Shown here: piece by piece, positions 61,660 through 64,000 of the stretch
Layout: each line of letters opens with the position of its first letter
How positions within the stretch are numbered: the stretch's first letter is position 1
Source of the DNA: Mycobacteroides saopaulense
GTDB taxonomy: Bacteria; Actinomycetota; Actinomycetes; Mycobacteriales; Mycobacteriaceae
NCBI RefSeq assembly: GCF_001456355.1
Contig: NZ_CP010271.1
Span: forward strand, 4,216,001-4,280,000
Length of the DNA: 64,000 nucleotides
Direction: 5' to 3'
Notes under the pieces: model-generated
The model's input: only the letters and a program-made list of their open reading frames with translations
Database searches by the model: none
Told to the model about the DNA's origin: nothing
Translations under genes and position numbers: made by a program

Positions 61660-63227
61660 GAGGGTCCTTCCTTGACGAACGACACCGCACTCCCCCTGGC
61701 CACCGGGCCGAGCAGCAATTGAGTTGCGGAAGTCGCTGAACCGCCGGCGATCACACGGAGTTGGTCCCGCTCACCGCGGCTGCCGACGGGGCCGACGTTC
61801 CCGCCGTATGAGGCAGGGGCCAGGGCCGGCCTACCTGCCCCGTTGATTCCGCCGGGAGCGACCGGCGCGGGCGGTATCGGTGGTACCGCTGGCGGCGGAG
61901 GCGGTTCCAGATCGTCAGGATCTGAGGTACCAGGCACGCGGGGCACCGGGAAGGGCTGCCACGGCGGCAGCGGTGGGTTGGGGTCCGTCAGGTTCGGGCC
62001 ACCAGGAGGGACGACTCTCGGTGGGGCCACCGCGACCAGGTTTCCGTTGGGGCCGATCACCGTTCCGGCCGGCGGAGCCAGATCCGGGGGCACCTTGTAG
62101 TTCTGGGGCAGCAGGGTCTCGGGCAGATCCGGACGCACGACCTGCTCAGGGGCAGTGAAACAGCTCGGGCCCTTCACCTCTCCATACCGAGGGCAGTCGG
62201 CGCGGGTGTAGGTGTAACTCGGCGCCAAGGTGATGGAGATCGGCATATTGGGGACGTCTCGGTCCGCCATCCACATCTGCTCGAACCAGTTCCGGGACAG
62301 CTTGTTGATGTTCCGGAAGATCGGGACGAACTTGTCCGCGTTCTTGGCGAAGACACCGATCGGCGGGGTGAGTTCGGTGGTGATTCCGATGAGCTGGTCA
62401 GTGTGGTTGTCGAACGCCTTCTTATTGGTGCCCACCGTGGTCAGCCCGGCGTGTAGCAGCGTCGTAAGCTGCTCGCGCTTCTCGGCGAGGGTCTGCATGG
62501 GTTGCACGGCCTGGTGCAGTGAGTCCAAAAGGTCGGGCGCACTTTGTTTGAGGCCTTCGGCCGCGTTCAGAAGCGCCGAGGCTGTGGACGGCCCCGTGTC
62601 GGTGGCCACGATCGCGTTCAACTCGGTGATCAGCCGGTTGAGCTGCGCCCCACCGGCCAGCAGCTTGACTCGGCGACTGTCGGTGGCGGCGCCGACCGCG
62701 GCCAAGATGCCCACCGAATTGTCCTCGCGGCCACGGCCGGTGGCGTTGAGGACATCACGCAACTTGCTGACCGTGGTCTGGAAGAGAACCGTGGGCAGCT
62801 CTTGATCCTCGGCGATATGGGCACCCGCGCGGATAGGCGCACCGGGCCCGCGGTCGACCAGCTGCACCGAAGACACCGCGAACACGTTGCTCGGCACCAC
62901 GCGGGCGGTGGCCGTCGACGGGATGGACTTGACGTACTGCGGTTTCAGATTGATGTGCACGAAGTTCGGCTTGGCGCCGGTGGCCGGGGTGACGTCGTCG
63001 ACCTCACCGACCAGCACGCCGTGATACTTCACATCTGACTTCTGCGGCAGACCATCACCGACATTCATCAGGTCGGCGACCACGGGTACGTAATCGTTAA
63101 GCCGCCCGGCAGATTTCAACAACATGGTGCCGGTGAGCGCCACGATCGCCGCGAGCGTGACAACGGAAAGCGTCAGAAGCTGGTTATCTGACGGACCGCG
63201 CCCATCCACTTCAAAGGGGTTAGGCAT
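61656..63227 (-). CDS. mceA: Mce family protein MceA with long proline-rich tail
   Basis: First Mce subunit, 523 residues, longer than most MceA. Anchor at about residues 17-40, MCE domain with YVPVVADLMNVGDGLPQKSD and GVLVGEVDDV, helical needle region to about 330, then a tail of about 170 residues rich in Pro and Gly. The ATG begins on the base next to the yrbEB stop (TAGATG). Which mce cluster of the genome this is (there are usually several) cannot be told from the window. Confidence 0.9.
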   Translation of the reverse strand: MPNPFEVDGRGPSDNQLLTLSVVTLAAIVALTGTMLLKSAGRLNDYVPVVADLMNVGDGLPQKSDVKYHGVLVGEVDDVTPATGAKPNFVHINLKPQYVKSIPSTATARVVPSNVFAVSSVQLVDRGPGAPIRAGAHIAEDQELPTVLFQTTVSKLRDVLNATGRGREDNSVGILAAVGAATDSRRVKLLAGGAQLNRLITELNAIVATDTGPSTASALLNAAEGLKQSAPDLLDSLHQAVQPMQTLAEKREQLTTLLHAGLTTVGTNKKAFDNHTDQLIGITTELTPPIGVFAKNADKFVPIFRNINKLSRNWFEQMWMADRDVPNMPISITLAPSYTYTRADCPRYGEVKGPSCFTAPEQVVRPDLPETLLPQNYKVPPDLAPPAGTVIGPNGNLVAVAPPRVVPPGGPNLTDPNPPLPPWQPFPVPRVPGTSDPDDLEPPPPPAVPPIPPAPVAPGGINGAGRPALAPASYGGNVGPVGSRGERDQLRVIAGGSATSATQLLLGPVARGSAVSFVKEGPS

Positions 63228-64000
63228 CTATCCGCCCAACCTGGCACCGGCGTCCACGCTCCACAGCGCCATGGTCAGCAGCATGTTCACCATGACCACA
63301 ACGGTGATGGCCGCACGCATGGCGTGGCCGGCAGCAATTCCCACACCTTCCGGTCCGCCGCTGGCGTAGAAGCCGTAGTAGCACTGCACCGTCGAGGCGA
63401 TCCACACGAAGACGACCGTCTTGATGATCGAATACACGACGTCGATACCGCTCACGCCGATGCCGAAGTAGTGCAGATACGACCCCACCGAGCCGCCGCT
63501 GAGAATGCCCACCATCACCTGACAGGACACGTAGCTGATCGCAAGGCAGGCCAGGTACAGCGGGATCACCGCGATGATCGCCGCCATCAGCCTGGTGGTC
63601 ACCAGAAACGGAATCGGTCGAATTGCAACCGAATCCATGGCGTCGATCTCCTCGGCGATCCGCATCGAGCCCAGTTGTGCGGTGAACCGGCAACCTGCCT
63701 GCATCGCGAACGCGAGAGAGGCCATGATCGGTGCGAGCTCACGAGTGCTGGCCAATGAGCTGATGATGCCGGTGGCGGGCCCCAGCCCGAGAAGGTCCAA
63801 GAAGTTGTACGACTCGATGGCCACCAGAGCGCCCGCGGTAATGCCCAGGACCAATGCCACTCCGGCGGTCCCGCCGCCGACCACCAATGAGCCATTGCCC
63901 CAGGCGATATCGGACAGATGACGCAGAAACTCCTTGGGGTACTGGCGCAGCACCACTGGAATGCCGCTCAGGGCGCGGAAGAAGAAGGCCACCATGTGGC
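63228..64000 (-). CDS. yrbEB: YrbEB/MlaE-type permease of the mce operon, partial at right edge
   Basis: Integral membrane permease of the MlaE family, the inner-membrane core of the mce lipid importer. The visible 257 codons include GIITAGALVAIESYNFLD-like spans, AQLGSMRIAEEIDAMDSVAIRPI (the EExDA coupling motif to the MceG-type ATPase) and YYGFYASGGPEGVGIA near the C-terminus. An internal Met lies at 63995, but family length (about 285) and continuing open frame suggest the true start and the upstream yrbEA gene lie beyond the window. It is directly upstream of mceA. Confidence 0.9.
   Translation of the reverse strand, partial: HMVAFFFRALSGIPVVLRQYPKEFLRHLSDIAWGNGSLVVGGGTAGVALVLGITAGALVAIESYNFLDLLGLGPATGIISSLASTRELAPIMASLAFAMQAGCRFTAQLGSMRIAEEIDAMDSVAIRPIPFLVTTRLMAAIIAVIPLYLACLAISYVSCQVMVGILSGGSVGSYLHYFGIGVSGIDVVYSIIKTVVFVWIASTVQCYYGFYASGGPEGVGIAAGHAMRAAITVVVMVNMLLTMALWSVDAGARLGG

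Noticed and set aside
1..64000. rRNA, tRNA, CRISPR array, insertion sequence or prophage
   Set aside because: No tRNA-like cloverleaf, repeat-spacer pattern, transposase or phage gene was seen in either strand.

Overview
The window reads as a chromosomal segment of a rapidly growing mycobacterium. GC is high (about 65% in hand-counted lines of core genes), and genes are packed with ATGA, GTGA and TGATG overlaps. Mycobacterial markers are present: fabG4, htdX, lpqI, aftD, pckA, mmpL3 and a full mce operon. The core genes follow, in reverse orientation, the order remembered for M. tuberculosis Rv0242c (fabG4) down to Rv0206c (mmpL3). The length of the insertions and the P450, FAAL and mce content fit the Mycobacteroides abscessus/chelonae group. 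That species-level call is inference; no rRNA or tRNA gene is present to settle it.

Layout. 0-2.8 kb: the end of fabG4, then htdX, a terminator and a TIGR03086-type protein. 2.9-5.7 kb: a two-gene sulfate uptake operon, a membrane-anchored sulfate-binding protein plus a SulP permease. 5.7-18.9 kb: accessory-rich block with a TetR regulator (Rv0238 position), TerC, a P450 coupled to a ferritin-like 'metal-dependent hydrolase' under a divergent MerR, two DGPF/YCII proteins, a fatty acyl-AMP ligase divergent from two tandem P450s, lpqI and an ECF42-type sigma factor. 18.9-32.7 kb: cell-envelope block with a sulfatase, a discoidin-like membrane protein, the small Rv0236A protein, AftD arabinofuranosyltransferase, an acyltransferase (TmaT-like), the DUF3068 protein (PgfA/LmcA-like), an Rv0226c-like membrane protein, a GT4 glycosyltransferase and a methyltransferase. 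32.8-40.3 kb: a translationally coupled kinase/lipocalin-like/aldehyde dehydrogenase operon behind a 19-bp palindrome, an MHS-type transporter, 3-hydroxyisobutyrate dehydrogenase, a CtaG-type protein and a small helical protein. 40.3-50.7 kb: an F420-type oxidoreductase, pckA, a DUF6802-like protein with two paired GTPase-like proteins, trmB, a NYN-domain protein and mmpL3. 50.8-53.3 kb: a compact, lower-GC four-gene cassette with two WXG100-like proteins, a large protein ending in a colicin D-like nuclease domain, and a probable immunity protein. 53.4-64 kb: a DUF2339 membrane protein, a TetR regulator and a minus-strand yrbE/mce lipid importer operon running off the right edge.

How the parts work together. 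Much of the conserved backbone is mycolate and arabinan envelope biology: AftD builds arabinan, MmpL3 exports trehalose monomycolate, and the acyltransferase and DUF3068 proteins act around that transport. The mce operon imports lipids. The insertions are metabolic add-ons (P450s, FAAL, sulfate, aldehyde) and one likely interbacterial weapon. The most notable discovery candidate is the 50.8-53.3 kb type VII secretion-type toxin/immunity cassette directly downstream of mmpL3.
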